Shown here: positions 8,894-17,558 of the stretch, piece after piece | Position numbering within the stretch: position 1 is the stretch's first letter | Layout of the letters: each line of letters opens with the position of its first letter | Assembly (NCBI GenBank): GCA_040507035.1 | Contig: JBEVVR010000015.1 | Span: 213,901-277,900 of the forward strand | Direction of reading: 5' to 3' | Length of the DNA: 64,000 nt | DNA from: Thiodiazotropha sp040507035 | GTDB lineage: Bacteria; Pseudomonadota; Gammaproteobacteria; Chromatiales; Chromatiaceae | Position numbers and translations under genes: made by a program | The notes under the pieces: generated by a model | Database searches by the model: none | What the model saw: the letters and a program-made list of their open reading frames with translations, nothing else | Told to the model about the DNA's origin: nothing

Positions 8894-8942
8894 CCGACAC
8901 CGCAAATCAATTCTGTTTACGAGAGTGATGATGGAGAAAGGT

Positions 8943-9368
8943 ATGAAAAAGATCGCATTACAGACCGTTGCGGCAATCACAACCGTGTTTCTGTCGACAG
9001 CGTTGCTGGCGGAGCTTCAATCGCTACGCGGCGACAAGCTGGACACGATGGCGAAAAAACCTGCCAACATGAAGATCGTCAATGTCAAAGGCGGCATCGA
9101 ACGCAGCTTCAAACTACAGCCGCCAATGGTCCCCCATGAAGTCGATAAGTATGAGATCAACCTCAAGAACAACGGCTGTATGAAATGCCACAGTGAGGCG
9201 AGCTACGAAAAAGAGAAGGCGCCAAAGGTCGGCGATAGCCACTATGAGGATCGTGATGGCAAGGTACTGAAAACCATCTCCAGCCGACGTTACTTCTGCA
9301 ATCAGTGCCATGCACCCCAGATGGGTGCGGACCCATTGGTGCAAAACAACTTTCAAGGTGCCAAATAG
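8943..9368 (+). CDS. napB: Periplasmic nitrate reductase cytochrome subunit NapB
   Basis: Diheme c-type cytochrome that feeds electrons to NapA. The start at 8943 is chosen because GGAG lies six bases upstream and a Sec signal peptide ('KKIALQTVAAITTVFLSTALLA') begins there; the open frame extends back to 8808 but that part lies inside napH. The product has 141 residues. The two heme-binding motifs are 'CMKCH' and 'CNQCH'. The spacing to napC is short (18 bases). Confidence 0.92.
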   Translation: MKKIALQTVAAITTVFLSTALLAELQSLRGDKLDTMAKKPANMKIVNVKGGIERSFKLQPPMVPHEVDKYEINLKNNGCMKCHSEASYEKEKAPKVGDSHYEDRDGKVLKTISSRRYFCNQCHAPQMGADPLVQNNFQGAK

Positions 9369-9386
9369 AGATCAACTGGTGTAATC

Positions 9387-9959
9387 ATGAACGCAAGTAA
9401 GAAAAAAGGCGGCCTCTTCCTGATAGCAGTCGGCATCGTTGCCGGTATCCTGCTGTGGGGTGGATTCAATACCGCAATGGAGATGACCAATACCGAAACC
9501 TTCTGCATCTCATGTCATGAGATGGATGAGACTGTCTATCAAGAGTTGCAGGAGACGATCCACTTCACCAACCGAACCGGTGTGCGCGCTACCTGCCCCG
9601 ATTGCCATGTACCCAAAGAGTGGGTACATAAGTTTGTGCGCAAGATTCAGGCAACCAACGAACTCTACCACAAGGTAGTGGGGACCATAGACACACCGGA
9701 GAAGTTCGAGGCCAAGCGTCTGGAGCTCGCACAGAATGTCTGGCGCTCGATGAAGAAGACCGATTCACGGGAGTGCCGCAACTGCCATAAGTTCATCTCC
9801 ATGGATCTCGACAAGCAGACACCTCGCAGTGCCGATCAACACGATCCCCACTACTGGGATGCGGTGGATGGCAAACAGCCGCAGAAAACCTGCATCGACT
9901 GTCATAAAGGGGTCGCCCATTCCCTTCCCGAAGGCTTCGATCCGAATGCCGAGTATTGA
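9387..9959 (+). CDS. napC: Tetraheme quinol dehydrogenase NapC/NirT family
   Basis: Membrane-anchored tetraheme cytochrome that oxidises quinol and reduces NapB. It has 190 residues, one N-terminal membrane anchor ('LFLIAVGIVAGILLWGGF') and four heme motifs: 'CISCH', 'CPDCH', 'CRNCH' and 'CIDCH'. Having both NapC and NapGH gives two possible quinol entry routes to the same reductase. This is the last nap gene; weak hairpins follow at 9961-9981 and 9993-10006. Confidence 0.93.
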   Translation: MNASKKKGGLFLIAVGIVAGILLWGGFNTAMEMTNTETFCISCHEMDETVYQELQETIHFTNRTGVRATCPDCHVPKEWVHKFVRKIQATNELYHKVVGTIDTPEKFEAKRLELAQNVWRSMKKTDSRECRNCHKFISMDLDKQTPRSADQHDPHYWDAVDGKQPQKTCIDCHKGVAHSLPEGFDPNAEY

Positions 9960-10072
9960 AATAGGCTTACTTCTAGCCTATATAAAAGGGTTATTGCCCC
10001 GGCAATCTCGGTCAAAGATGGCCTGACCTAGTAGTGCTAAACGAACAATTAACACACACAGGTGAAGCGACC

Positions 10073-11047
10073 ATGCTAAATGACCCCTTCGGCAGGCGAA
10101 TCGAATACCTTCGCCTGTCGGTTACCGATCGCTGCGATTTTCGCTGTTTCTATTGCCTGCCGCGGAGCCACAGAGCATTCGAGACAGCGGACGAGTGGCT
10201 TAGTCCTGACGAGATCGAACGGCTTGTCGCACAATTCGCCACCCTGGGTGTCAGGCATGTCAGACTCACCGGCGGCGAGCCCCTGGTGCGCAAGGAGCTG
10301 GGTGAGATAGCGCAACGCATCGCCAAGCTGCCCGGCATCGACGAGCTCTCCCTGAGCACCAATGCATCCCGTCTCAGCAAGTTCGCCGATTCCCTGAGCC
10401 GCGCCGGTGTCAGCCGGCTCAATATCAGCCTCGACTCCCTCAACGAGGATAAATTTCATCAGATCACCGGCAGCCGTTTGCAACCCGTACTGACAGGTAT
10501 AGCGCAGGCGCGATCATCCGGCATGTCGCCGATAAAGATCAACATGGTGGTAATGCGCGGTATCAACGACGATGAAGTGGAAGGCATGATCGAGTACTGC
10601 ATGGAACACCATCTTACCCTGCGCTTTATCGAAACCATGCCGGTAGGACGGGGTGGACAGGATGCATCCAAGCACTACATGCCCCTGGCGGAAATCGAGG
10701 CGCGTCTCAGAAAGCGCTACAGGCTGGGTGGCGCCGCCATGCGCGGCAGCGGCCCGGCGCGCTATTTCCGCATCGACGATTCCGATCTCGTGATCGGTTT
10801 CATCACCCCCCAATCCCAACACTTCTGCGACACCTGTAACCGGGTGCGTGTCTCCGTCAGCGGCGATCTCCACCTCTGCCTTGGGCAGGAAGATAAATTG
10901 GCGCTTCGCCCCCTGCTGCGTAAGGGTGCGTCGGATGAGGATATCCAGCAAGCCATCCGGGAGGCTATCGCACATAAACCGCAACGTCATCAATTCAACG
11001 AAGTACCGAGCGCAATCATCCGCCCGATGTCGGCCCTTGGCGGCTGA
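10073..11047 (+). CDS. moaA: GTP 3',8-cyclase MoaA
   Basis: Radical-SAM enzyme that starts molybdenum cofactor synthesis from GTP, needed to make active NapA. The start at 10073 (ATG, with AGGTGAAG upstream) gives 324 residues and the usual MoaA opening 'DPFGRRIEYLRLSVTDRC'; a GTG at 10034 would add 13 untypical residues. The SAM-cluster cysteines are in 'CDFRCFYC', the C-terminal cluster in 'FCDTCNRVR' and 'LHLC', and the protein ends in the conserved Gly-Gly. The gene is 113 bases after napC on the same strand, so it may share nap expression. Confidence 0.93.
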   Translation: MLNDPFGRRIEYLRLSVTDRCDFRCFYCLPRSHRAFETADEWLSPDEIERLVAQFATLGVRHVRLTGGEPLVRKELGEIAQRIAKLPGIDELSLSTNASRLSKFADSLSRAGVSRLNISLDSLNEDKFHQITGSRLQPVLTGIAQARSSGMSPIKINMVVMRGINDDEVEGMIEYCMEHHLTLRFIETMPVGRGGQDASKHYMPLAEIEARLRKRYRLGGAAMRGSGPARYFRIDDSDLVIGFITPQSQHFCDTCNRVRVSVSGDLHLCLGQEDKLALRPLLRKGASDEDIQQAIREAIAHKPQRHQFNEVPSAIIRPMSALGG

Positions 11048-11053
11048 GTGGCG

Positions 11054-11251
11054 TCAGCCTACCGCTTTATAGAGAGCCCCCTTCTTTTTAGTGGGAGGCA
11101 GGTGCAGCACATCGATTCCGATGTGGTGTGGCGTATAGAGGGTGGTGCGGATCAACCAACCGCCCCCGGGTATTTTTGCTTGTTCGGTCATGCTTCTGAT
11201 GTGCGTGGTATCGTCGTATTGATCTTCAACGACTTCATATACAAGTTTCAT
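11054..11251 (-). CDS. Small protein of unknown function (65 aa)
   Basis: I do not recognise the family. The case for a real gene is a strong ribosome binding site (GAGGGAG, spaced five bases before the ATG at 11251) and a compact sequence with a beta-rich start, 'MKLVYEVVEDQYDD', and a 'HIGIDVLHLPPTKKKG' tail. It has no membrane segment and no cysteine. It is convergent with moaA and ends six bases from its stop codon. An overlapping + frame (11048-11269) has no ribosome binding site. Confidence 0.55.
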   Translation of the reverse strand: MKLVYEVVEDQYDDTTHIRSMTEQAKIPGGGWLIRTTLYTPHHIGIDVLHLPPTKKKGALYKAVG

Positions 11252-11370
11252 GATACTCCCTCTAGTTGATGGTATTTTTTAGTCACTCCTGCATAGACAA
11301 GCATAGGCCAGAATCATGATTGTTCACTATTGCGTAGTTCAGGGAGGAAAGCGGATGGAGAAGAGTGGAG

Positions 11371-11401
11371 AACAGAAGAAAGCCCTGCTATAGAGCAGGG
11401 C
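11371..11401 (-). terminator. Rho-independent terminator of the PEP-CTERM gene
   Basis: A perfect 8-bp stem (GCCCTGCT / AGCAGGGC, 11382-11401) with an ATAG-type loop is followed on the - strand by TTTCTTCTGTT. It lies 30 bases after the stop of the gene that ends at 11431. Confidence 0.75.
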
Positions 11402-11430
11402 CATCTGATGATCGCGAGCTTTGCACCGAA

Positions 11431-12036
11431 TTATATTCTTTTATATCTCGAAAATCCGATCAAACCCAATAGACCGCTAGCAAAGAGCCATAAGGCAGCC
11501 GGGAGTGGAACTGGCGATACATTCAATTCGATAGACCAGTTCATATCATAGAGTCCAGGAACGTTTGCATGTTGGCCGAACATCGAAATACTGTATATAC
11601 CAGCACCTAAAACTGTATCTAGCAAATTGTCGCTCGTAGCATCGTTAGCTAAACGGGGTTCGAAGACATAATCGGTTGAATCGTCCCTAATATTAAAGCT
11701 CGAATTAAATCCCGCAGGCATGCTGTCAATTGATGTGGTTACAAGTATGCTATCAATCACAGTGGCGCTGTCGACCTGCACCAATAAACTATCTTGCGAA
11801 TCCGTACCCAGAACAATGTTGCAATCAAAGGTAGTGCTGCCTACACATTCACTGGACAAGGATCCGGAGATGGTGTTTGCACCAATATCCAACGTCCCAA
11901 CCGTGAAACCATTGCTAAAACCTGAAACCCCCGGGAAATCGAAGTCCGTAATTTCACTTTCAGTGAAGGTTAACGCTTGCGCGTTTGCGGCAAACAACAA
12001 GGATAGATAGAAAACCACAACTGGTTTATTCACCAT
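11431..12036 (-). CDS. PEP-CTERM sorting domain protein
   Basis: Secreted protein of about 200 residues that is probably anchored through the exosortase pathway. It has an N-terminal signal peptide ('VVVFYLSLLFAANAQA') and ends with the proline-rich sorting signal 'VPLPAALWLFASG', a hydrophobic stretch and a basic tail 'RYKRI'. The middle is beta-rich and Asp/Ser-rich with no enzyme motif that I recognise. The GGAGGA upstream best fits a start at the ATG 12036 or the adjoining GTG 12033; an upstream ATG at 12051 overlaps the ribosome binding site. No exosortase gene is in the window, so the sorting enzyme must be elsewhere. Confidence 0.8.
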   Translation of the reverse strand: MVNKPVVVFYLSLLFAANAQALTFTESEITDFDFPGVSGFSNGFTVGTLDIGANTISGSLSSECVGSTTFDCNIVLGTDSQDSLLVQVDSATVIDSILVTTSIDSMPAGFNSSFNIRDDSTDYVFEPRLANDATSDNLLDTVLGAGIYSISMFGQHANVPGLYDMNWSIELNVSPVPLPAALWLFASGLLGLIGFSRYKRI

Positions 12037-12184
12037 ACTCCTCCGCGACATGAACCAAACATATAATCAATCTTATTCGTCAGCTATCTATAAACAAAAG
12101 AGATCGAATAATCAAAAAAGAAACTAAATAACGTTTAACTTAGGCCATGCTCAGCGGGTACTTATTACTAGGATCACGCTTAAA

Positions 12185-13873
12185 TTAGAGGGTTTTGCCA
12201 ATGGCACCGCTCAGGGTCATTTGCGGGAAGGGTATCTCCCAACCGTTTTCAGTGCAGGCATCGACAGACCAGCGCTGAATGGCACGACGCAGGCGATTGT
12301 AGAGATCCCCGATCTCACCGCTGAAATCGGCAATCACGGTAATATCGAGGGAGGAGCTGTTGGCCTGGGAGAACTCGACTCGCAGATTGAGCAGCTGTTC
12401 GCCATAGCCCTCCTGCTCGGCCCGCTGTTGAATGGTGTCGCGGAGGATTTGCGGGATGGTTTCGGTGCTCTTCTCCTGGAGCGTGTAGCTGACGCCAATC
12501 ACCTCCTTGATACGGAAGTTGGTCGACAGGTTGCGTGGCGAGGCAGCGAGAAAGTCGGTGGTTGGGTAGGTTTTCATGGCACCGCCCCGCTCCACCAGTT
12601 GTACCAGTTCAGGGGATATGCCGGTCACTTTACCTCTCACCCCATCACTGAGAATGACCCAATCCTCCTTATGACAGGGAAACCATGGCTCATCGGGATT
12701 ACTCGGTCTCGATTTTTGATCCACCAGATCATCGATCGGTACACGCTGACTCAAACCCGCATCCGGATTTTCCAACATCGAGAAGACATTGATCTGCTCA
12801 ACCCGCCAGGGTAGACCGTCCATATAGATACGCTCACCTTCACGTACCGAGCCGATATTGAGAAAGAGCTGGATCTGATGCCAATACCTGGGTAAGGCGT
12901 GGCGCAACCCCCAGCCAAAACCCAACAACAGCAGAATTCCCAAACTGAACAATACCCAATCCTCCACCACGTAGAACACAACCATCGGACCGATGATGAT
13001 CAAAAGTGTGGTCAAGATTCTGTGTACAAGCTCCAACAACCGAATACGAAAACTGCGATGCCGCTTTTTAAAACCGGGCAGCAGACGCCGCATCGCCTTG
13101 TTACTCATCCGGGAGAGGAATATAACCGCCACAACCACCAGCATGGCTACGACAAGATAGAGGCCGCGACGCTGAAAAAACTGTTTCAGATAGTCTTGCG
13201 AGGCATCGGTGAGCGAGACCTCCGCGGCCATCAATTCGTCCAGTTGCAGACGGGCGGCCTGATGCTCACTGGACATAAAGGCCTGATTCCTGCGCCACTT
13301 CTCCGCCAACCCGTCGAGGGCGCTTTTCAACTTCTCCGAATCACTCTTTTGGCGTAACAGATCGATATTCTTCAGCGCACTTTCCAAGGTATCCAGGCGT
13401 TCTCCATAGTAGGCGATCTTCTCCTTGAGTTCCGACTTTAGACGCACCTTCGACGTCATATCCTTCATCTCGTCAATGGCCGGCTTGAGTAACGCGAACA
13501 GCTCCTCCTTGAGATCGAATTGAACCTCATCCTGACTGCGCAGATTGGTGAGATCGACACCGGCAGAGATATTTTCGAAATTCTCCTCGGTAACGCTGAG
13601 TTCGCTATCGAGCTTGATCAAGCGCTGCTGCAGTGATGACTTCTGTGTCTCCGATTCCGCTCTCCCGACCTCTTTGCTCAGGGTCCCGATGTCGTTCTCG
13701 ATATTCTCTCTGATGTTCACCAGATTCTGTAGGGTGGTCAGGGTATTGCTCTCTTTGTCGCTGACTTCGGGCGGTTCCTGTTCAGCAAACAATCGACAAG
13801 GGGAGACCAGCAACAACATAATCAGAGAAACTGTTGCGAGGCACTCATTCAGAGATCGGTTCTGGACACTCAT
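12185..13873 (-). CDS. MscS-type mechanosensitive channel family protein
   Basis: Probable inner-membrane channel of 562 residues. It has a signal peptide, then a long periplasmic coiled-coil region (about 30-225) rich in Glu/Lys/Leu, membrane segments near 'LYLVVAMLVVVAVIFLS', 'ILTTLLIIIGPMVVFYV' and 'VLFSLGILLLLGFGWGL', and then a beta domain ('IGSVREGERIYMDGLPW', 'VRGKVTGISPELVQLVERG') like the cytoplasmic part of MscS. The pore helix is untypical: the Gly/Ala pattern of MscS is weak. GGGGAG just upstream of the ATG at 13873 supports the start. A role in osmotic protection or gated signalling is inferred from the family. Confidence 0.7.
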   Translation of the reverse strand: MSVQNRSLNECLATVSLIMLLLVSPCRLFAEQEPPEVSDKESNTLTTLQNLVNIRENIENDIGTLSKEVGRAESETQKSSLQQRLIKLDSELSVTEENFENISAGVDLTNLRSQDEVQFDLKEELFALLKPAIDEMKDMTSKVRLKSELKEKIAYYGERLDTLESALKNIDLLRQKSDSEKLKSALDGLAEKWRRNQAFMSSEHQAARLQLDELMAAEVSLTDASQDYLKQFFQRRGLYLVVAMLVVVAVIFLSRMSNKAMRRLLPGFKKRHRSFRIRLLELVHRILTTLLIIIGPMVVFYVVEDWVLFSLGILLLLGFGWGLRHALPRYWHQIQLFLNIGSVREGERIYMDGLPWRVEQINVFSMLENPDAGLSQRVPIDDLVDQKSRPSNPDEPWFPCHKEDWVILSDGVRGKVTGISPELVQLVERGGAMKTYPTTDFLAASPRNLSTNFRIKEVIGVSYTLQEKSTETIPQILRDTIQQRAEQEGYGEQLLNLRVEFSQANSSSLDITVIADFSGEIGDLYNRLRRAIQRWSVDACTENGWEIPFPQMTLSGAIGKTL

Positions 13874-13943
13874 ATTTATCTCCCCATTGTTGTCAGGGAC
13901 GCTTTTTCTTCACCAGGGCCTGTTAACACGAATCCAATACGCC

Positions 13944-14399
13944 CTAGATCAAACCATACTTACCCAACACTGTGACCAGGGTAACGCTCAGTCCCAATAT
14001 AAGGTTCAGCAGTATCAATCGTCTTATTCGGGTTACAGCCATCACTACCTTCGGCTTATCGCCGCTATTGATAGCCGCGCCCAGCTGTTTATAGGGAACG
14101 CTATAGATATAGACAAAAATTGCGGACATGATCAAACCGGTCATGGCCATGAATTCCAACCAAAATCCGATGCCATTTTCATAAATAGCAAACAACATCC
14201 AAAACCCGCTGGCCAGAATAGCGATCACGGACCCCCAAACCCATGGAAAGAAGTGGTCGAATACACCCAGCAGCAGAGGCACACGATCCTCTGGCTCAAG
14301 GGTTGTATTGAGTACGGGACGCATCACCATATGAGCAAAGAACATCCCTCCCACCCAGACGATGACACCCAACAGATGTAGGGCCATAGCAATCGACAC
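13944..14399 (-). CDS. CopD-like integral membrane protein
   Basis: Four-helix membrane protein of about 151 residues similar to the CopD/DUF family, with membrane segments at 'SIAMALHLLGVIVWVGGMFF', 'VWGSVIAILASGFWMLF', 'FMAMTGLIMSAIFVYIY' and 'LILLNLILGLSVTLVTVLG'. The conserved His in 'ALHLLGVIVWVGG' is typical of CopD-type proteins, which have been linked to copper or heme handling. The start is taken as GTG 14399 because GGAGG lies nine bases upstream; the frame is open to 14564 but those residues look non-coding. The substrate is unknown. Confidence 0.65.
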   Translation of the reverse strand: MSIAMALHLLGVIVWVGGMFFAHMVMRPVLNTTLEPEDRVPLLLGVFDHFFPWVWGSVIAILASGFWMLFAIYENGIGFWLEFMAMTGLIMSAIFVYIYSVPYKQLGAAINSGDKPKVVMAVTRIRRLILLNLILGLSVTLVTVLGKYGLI

Positions 14400-14689
14400 G
14401 GCGCATAACCTCCATAAACTTAGGTTGGCAGTTGAATGATTGTTCATTGTGCCTAAGCCCCAGACAATCTCCAAATATCCCATCCCAGGATCTTTCAACA
14501 CAAAATTCTTGTTTTCGCCACCGGAGAGCGGTTGATCGATAACTGTACAATCCATTTCAGCCACCCACCAAAGAAGTTTGAAAAACTCTATTTGGGTGGG
14601 TAAACTAGCCGATTACCTGTCGATTTGGCGGGAAAAACGCGCAACTGGCGTCCTAACCGGGATGCCTTTTTTGTTTTATGGGTTTGCAC

Positions 14690-15859
14690 ATGACCGAGTC
14701 TTTGATGTCGACATACAATCGGTTGCCAGTGACTTTCCAGCGGGGCGAGGGTGCCCGCTTGTGGGACGAAAAGGGTCGCTGCTATCTTGACGCTGTTGCA
14801 GGTATTGCTGTCTGCGGCCTCGGTCACGCTCACCCCGAGATTCGCGACGCCCTCTGCGAGCAGGCGGGAACCCTGCTCCATACCTCGAACATCTACGGTA
14901 TCGCCAACCAGGAACAGCTCGGTGAAAGACTATGTCAACTGGCCTCCATGGACAGGGTCTTTTTCGCCAACTCCGGTGCCGAGGCCAATGAGGCCGCGAT
15001 AAAGATCGCACGCCTCTATGGCAACAAAAAGGGGATTAAAAACCCATCCATCATTGTCATGGAACAGAGCTTCCATGGGCGTACCCTCGCCACCCTGAGT
15101 GCCACCGGCAGCCGCAAGGTTCAGGCCGGTTTCGAACCATTGGTTCAGGGTTTCGTGCGCGTCCCCTATGACGATATCGATGCGATCATCGAAATTGCCA
15201 AGAGCAGCAACAGTGTCGTGGCGATACTGGTTGAACCCGTACAAGGCGAGGGGGGCATCAACATCCCACAAGCGGATTACCTCAACCGGATACGGGATAT
15301 CTGCGACCAGAACCAATGGCTGATGATGTTGGATGAGATTCAGACCGGCATCGGCCGGACCGGCAGCATGTTTAGCCATCAGCACAATCGAATTCTTCCC
15401 GACGTAATGACCCTGGCGAAGGGATTGGGCAACGGCATGCCTATTGGCGCCTGCCTCGCAAGAGGCGCAGCCGCCGAAGTCTTATCACCGGGCACTCATG
15501 GCTCCACTTTTGGTGGCAATCCACTGGCATGCCGGGTTGCACTGACTGTACTTGATCTCGTCGAATCCCAGCAGTTGGTGGACAGGGCGGCACAACTTGG
15601 TGAACGCATGTTAAGCGGCTTTCAATCGAAGCTGGGAGATCAAAAGGGTGTGGAGGCCATTCGCATCTCCGGCCTGATGGTCGGCATCGAACTCGACCGC
15701 CCCTGTTTCGAACTGGTCAACCGTGGCCTCGAGGAGGGCATACTCATCAATGTCACCGCAGAAAAAGTGGTAAGACTACTGCCACCACTGATCATCAGTG
15801 AGACGGAATGCGATGAAATCATCGACAAGGTGAGCGCATTGATCCAGGGATATCTCTGA
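14690..15859 (+). CDS. argD: Acetylornithine aminotransferase
   Basis: PLP-dependent class III aminotransferase of arginine biosynthesis (N-acetylglutamate semialdehyde to N-acetylornithine). The roughly 390 residues include 'NSGAEANEAAIKIAR', the PLP-facing 'SFHGRT', the Asp of 'MLDEIQTGIGRTG' and the Schiff-base Lys in 'TLAKGLGNGMPIG'. The start may be 14690 or 14705; neither has a strong ribosome binding site. argF follows 22 bases later on the same strand, so the two form an arginine operon. Confidence 0.93.
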   Translation: MTESLMSTYNRLPVTFQRGEGARLWDEKGRCYLDAVAGIAVCGLGHAHPEIRDALCEQAGTLLHTSNIYGIANQEQLGERLCQLASMDRVFFANSGAEANEAAIKIARLYGNKKGIKNPSIIVMEQSFHGRTLATLSATGSRKVQAGFEPLVQGFVRVPYDDIDAIIEIAKSSNSVVAILVEPVQGEGGINIPQADYLNRIRDICDQNQWLMMLDEIQTGIGRTGSMFSHQHNRILPDVMTLAKGLGNGMPIGACLARGAAAEVLSPGTHGSTFGGNPLACRVALTVLDLVESQQLVDRAAQLGERMLSGFQSKLGDQKGVEAIRISGLMVGIELDRPCFELVNRGLEEGILINVTAEKVVRLLPPLIISETECDEIIDKVSALIQGYL

Positions 15860-15881
15860 TTGCCCAATTGAGGCGGCAACT

Positions 15882-16787
15882 ATGACTAGGCATTTTCTTT
15901 CACTCCTCGATCTCAGCCGTGACCAACTGCATGCACTGATCCGCAGGGCCACCGAGCTCAAGCGTATGCAACACAGGGGTGATATACATACCCCGCTGAA
16001 AGGCAAAAATCTCGGCATGGTGTTCGAGAAGTCCTCAACCCGGACCCGGGTCTCCTTCGAAGTCGGCATGTCACAGCTGGGCGGACACGCTCTCTTCCTC
16101 TCACCCCGGGATACCCAGTTGGGACGCGGGGAACCGATTGAGGACAGTGCCCGGGTACTGTCACGCATGCTCGATATCATCATGATTCGCACCTACGATC
16201 ATTCAGTGCTCGAGCTGTTCGCGGCCAACTCCCAGGTACCGGTGATCAATGCGCTGACCGATCTGCTCCATCCCTGCCAACTGCTTGCGGACATGCAGAC
16301 CTATTTCGAGCATCGCGGCGATATTCAGGACAAGCGAGCGGCCTGGATAGGCGACGGCAACAATATGTGCCACTCCTATATCAATGCCGCCAGGCGCTTC
16401 GGCTTCCACTTGAATATCGCCTGTCCGCAGGGTTACGATCCAGATATAAACATATTAGAGGCCGCAGAGGGCCAGGCCGTCATTGTTCGAGATCCCCTGC
16501 AAGCCGCCGAGGGCGCCGATCTGGTGGTCACAGATGTCTGGGCCAGCATGGGTCAGGAAGAGGAGCAGGCGCAGCGGGAGAAGGTGTTCTCCCGCTATCA
16601 GGTTAACGATGAACTGATGGCACAAGCTGCCGAGGACGCCCTCTTTTTTCACTGCCTTCCGGCACATCGCGGAGAAGAGGTGAGCGCATCCATCATCGAC
16701 AGGGAAGACAGCGTGGTGTGGGACGAAGCGGAAAACCGCCTCCACTCTCAAAAAGCACTGCTGGAATTTCTTCTTCTGGGCAGATGA
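15882..16787 (+). CDS. argF: Ornithine carbamoyltransferase
   Basis: Cytoplasmic enzyme that joins carbamoyl phosphate and ornithine to citrulline. The 301 residues carry the carbamoyl-phosphate site 'SSTRTRVSFE', the 'HPCQ' motif ('LLHPCQLLAD'), the ornithine loop 'DVWASMG' and the catalytic 'FHCLPAHRGEEV'. Length and motifs are normal for the family. It is placed directly after argD. Confidence 0.95.
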   Translation: MTRHFLSLLDLSRDQLHALIRRATELKRMQHRGDIHTPLKGKNLGMVFEKSSTRTRVSFEVGMSQLGGHALFLSPRDTQLGRGEPIEDSARVLSRMLDIIMIRTYDHSVLELFAANSQVPVINALTDLLHPCQLLADMQTYFEHRGDIQDKRAAWIGDGNNMCHSYINAARRFGFHLNIACPQGYDPDINILEAAEGQAVIVRDPLQAAEGADLVVTDVWASMGQEEEQAQREKVFSRYQVNDELMAQAAEDALFFHCLPAHRGEEVSASIIDREDSVVWDEAENRLHSQKALLEFLLLGR

Positions 16788-16874
16788 TGCAGGCAGTGAA
16801 AATGTGGCCTGTTTCGTAACATGGTGCAGGTTGAGTTGTACAATGCCCGTTATTGTCCGGACTGAGAGATTATT

Positions 16875-17543
16875 ATGAAGAGATTCATCATTTCGATCCT
16901 CTGCGTAGTGCTTTTACCCACAGTGGTTGAAGCCAAAATCTACTACATCACCGATACATTCAAGGTCGAAATGCGCACCGGCGAGAGTAACCGGCATCGT
17001 ATCACCCGCTATCTCAACACCGGCACCGCGGTTGACGTTCTCTCAAGCAACAAGGAGAGTGGCTACAGTAAGGTCCGCGTTGGCAACAAGGAGGGTTTTG
17101 TCCTCACCCGCCAACTGATGCAGCAACCCACTGCCCGTGCCCAGTTGGAAAATATGCGCAAGGAGGTCGAGGCACTGAAAGCAGCCCCTGGTGAACTCCG
17201 CCGCAACCTCGCAGACCTGCAGAAGAACCATCGTGAATTACTTACCGAACACAAGAAACTGCAGCAGATAAAGGAGAAGCAGGAACAGGAGCTGCAAAGC
17301 ATCCAGAGAACCGCCTCCAATGCGATTCGTATCTCCAACGAACGCAATGAGCTGCGCAAACAGGTTGCCGACCTAACCCGGGAGGCGGAGGAGCTGAAAC
17401 AGGAAAATAGGGATCTCAGCAATGAAGCCACCCGCGATTGGTTCCTCATCGGCGCCGGCGTCATCATTGCCGGCATACTCATCGGCCTGATCCTGCCCCA
17501 TCTTCGCTTCCAGCGCCGTCGCAGTTCGTGGGGATCACTCTAA
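16875..17543 (+). CDS. SH3-domain, coiled-coil membrane protein (TIGR04211-like)
   Basis: Envelope protein of 222 residues with a signal peptide ('FIISILCVVLLPTVVEA'), a bacterial SH3 domain (about 20-90, 'MRTGESNRHRITRYLNTG' and 'YSKVRVGNKEGFV'), a long coiled coil (about 90-190) and a C-terminal membrane anchor ('FLIGAGVIIAGILIGLILP') followed by a basic tail. This order matches the YgiM/TIGR04211 family. It is 15 bases upstream of the HDOD gene, which suggests co-transcription. The function of the family is not known. Confidence 0.8.
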   Translation: MKRFIISILCVVLLPTVVEAKIYYITDTFKVEMRTGESNRHRITRYLNTGTAVDVLSSNKESGYSKVRVGNKEGFVLTRQLMQQPTARAQLENMRKEVEALKAAPGELRRNLADLQKNHRELLTEHKKLQQIKEKQEQELQSIQRTASNAIRISNERNELRKQVADLTREAEELKQENRDLSNEATRDWFLIGAGVIIAGILIGLILPHLRFQRRRSSWGSL

Positions 17544-17558
17544 ATACTGGGACTCTCT

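Noticed and set aside
8808..8942. Upstream extension of napB to 8808
   Set aside because: The extension overlaps napH and lacks a signal peptide at its start; the start at 8943 has a good ribosome binding site and signal peptide.
7988..8980. A 330-codon open frame on the - strand opposite napH
   Set aside because: Antisense of a membrane protein gene, product is Asp/His/Gln-rich without any domain.
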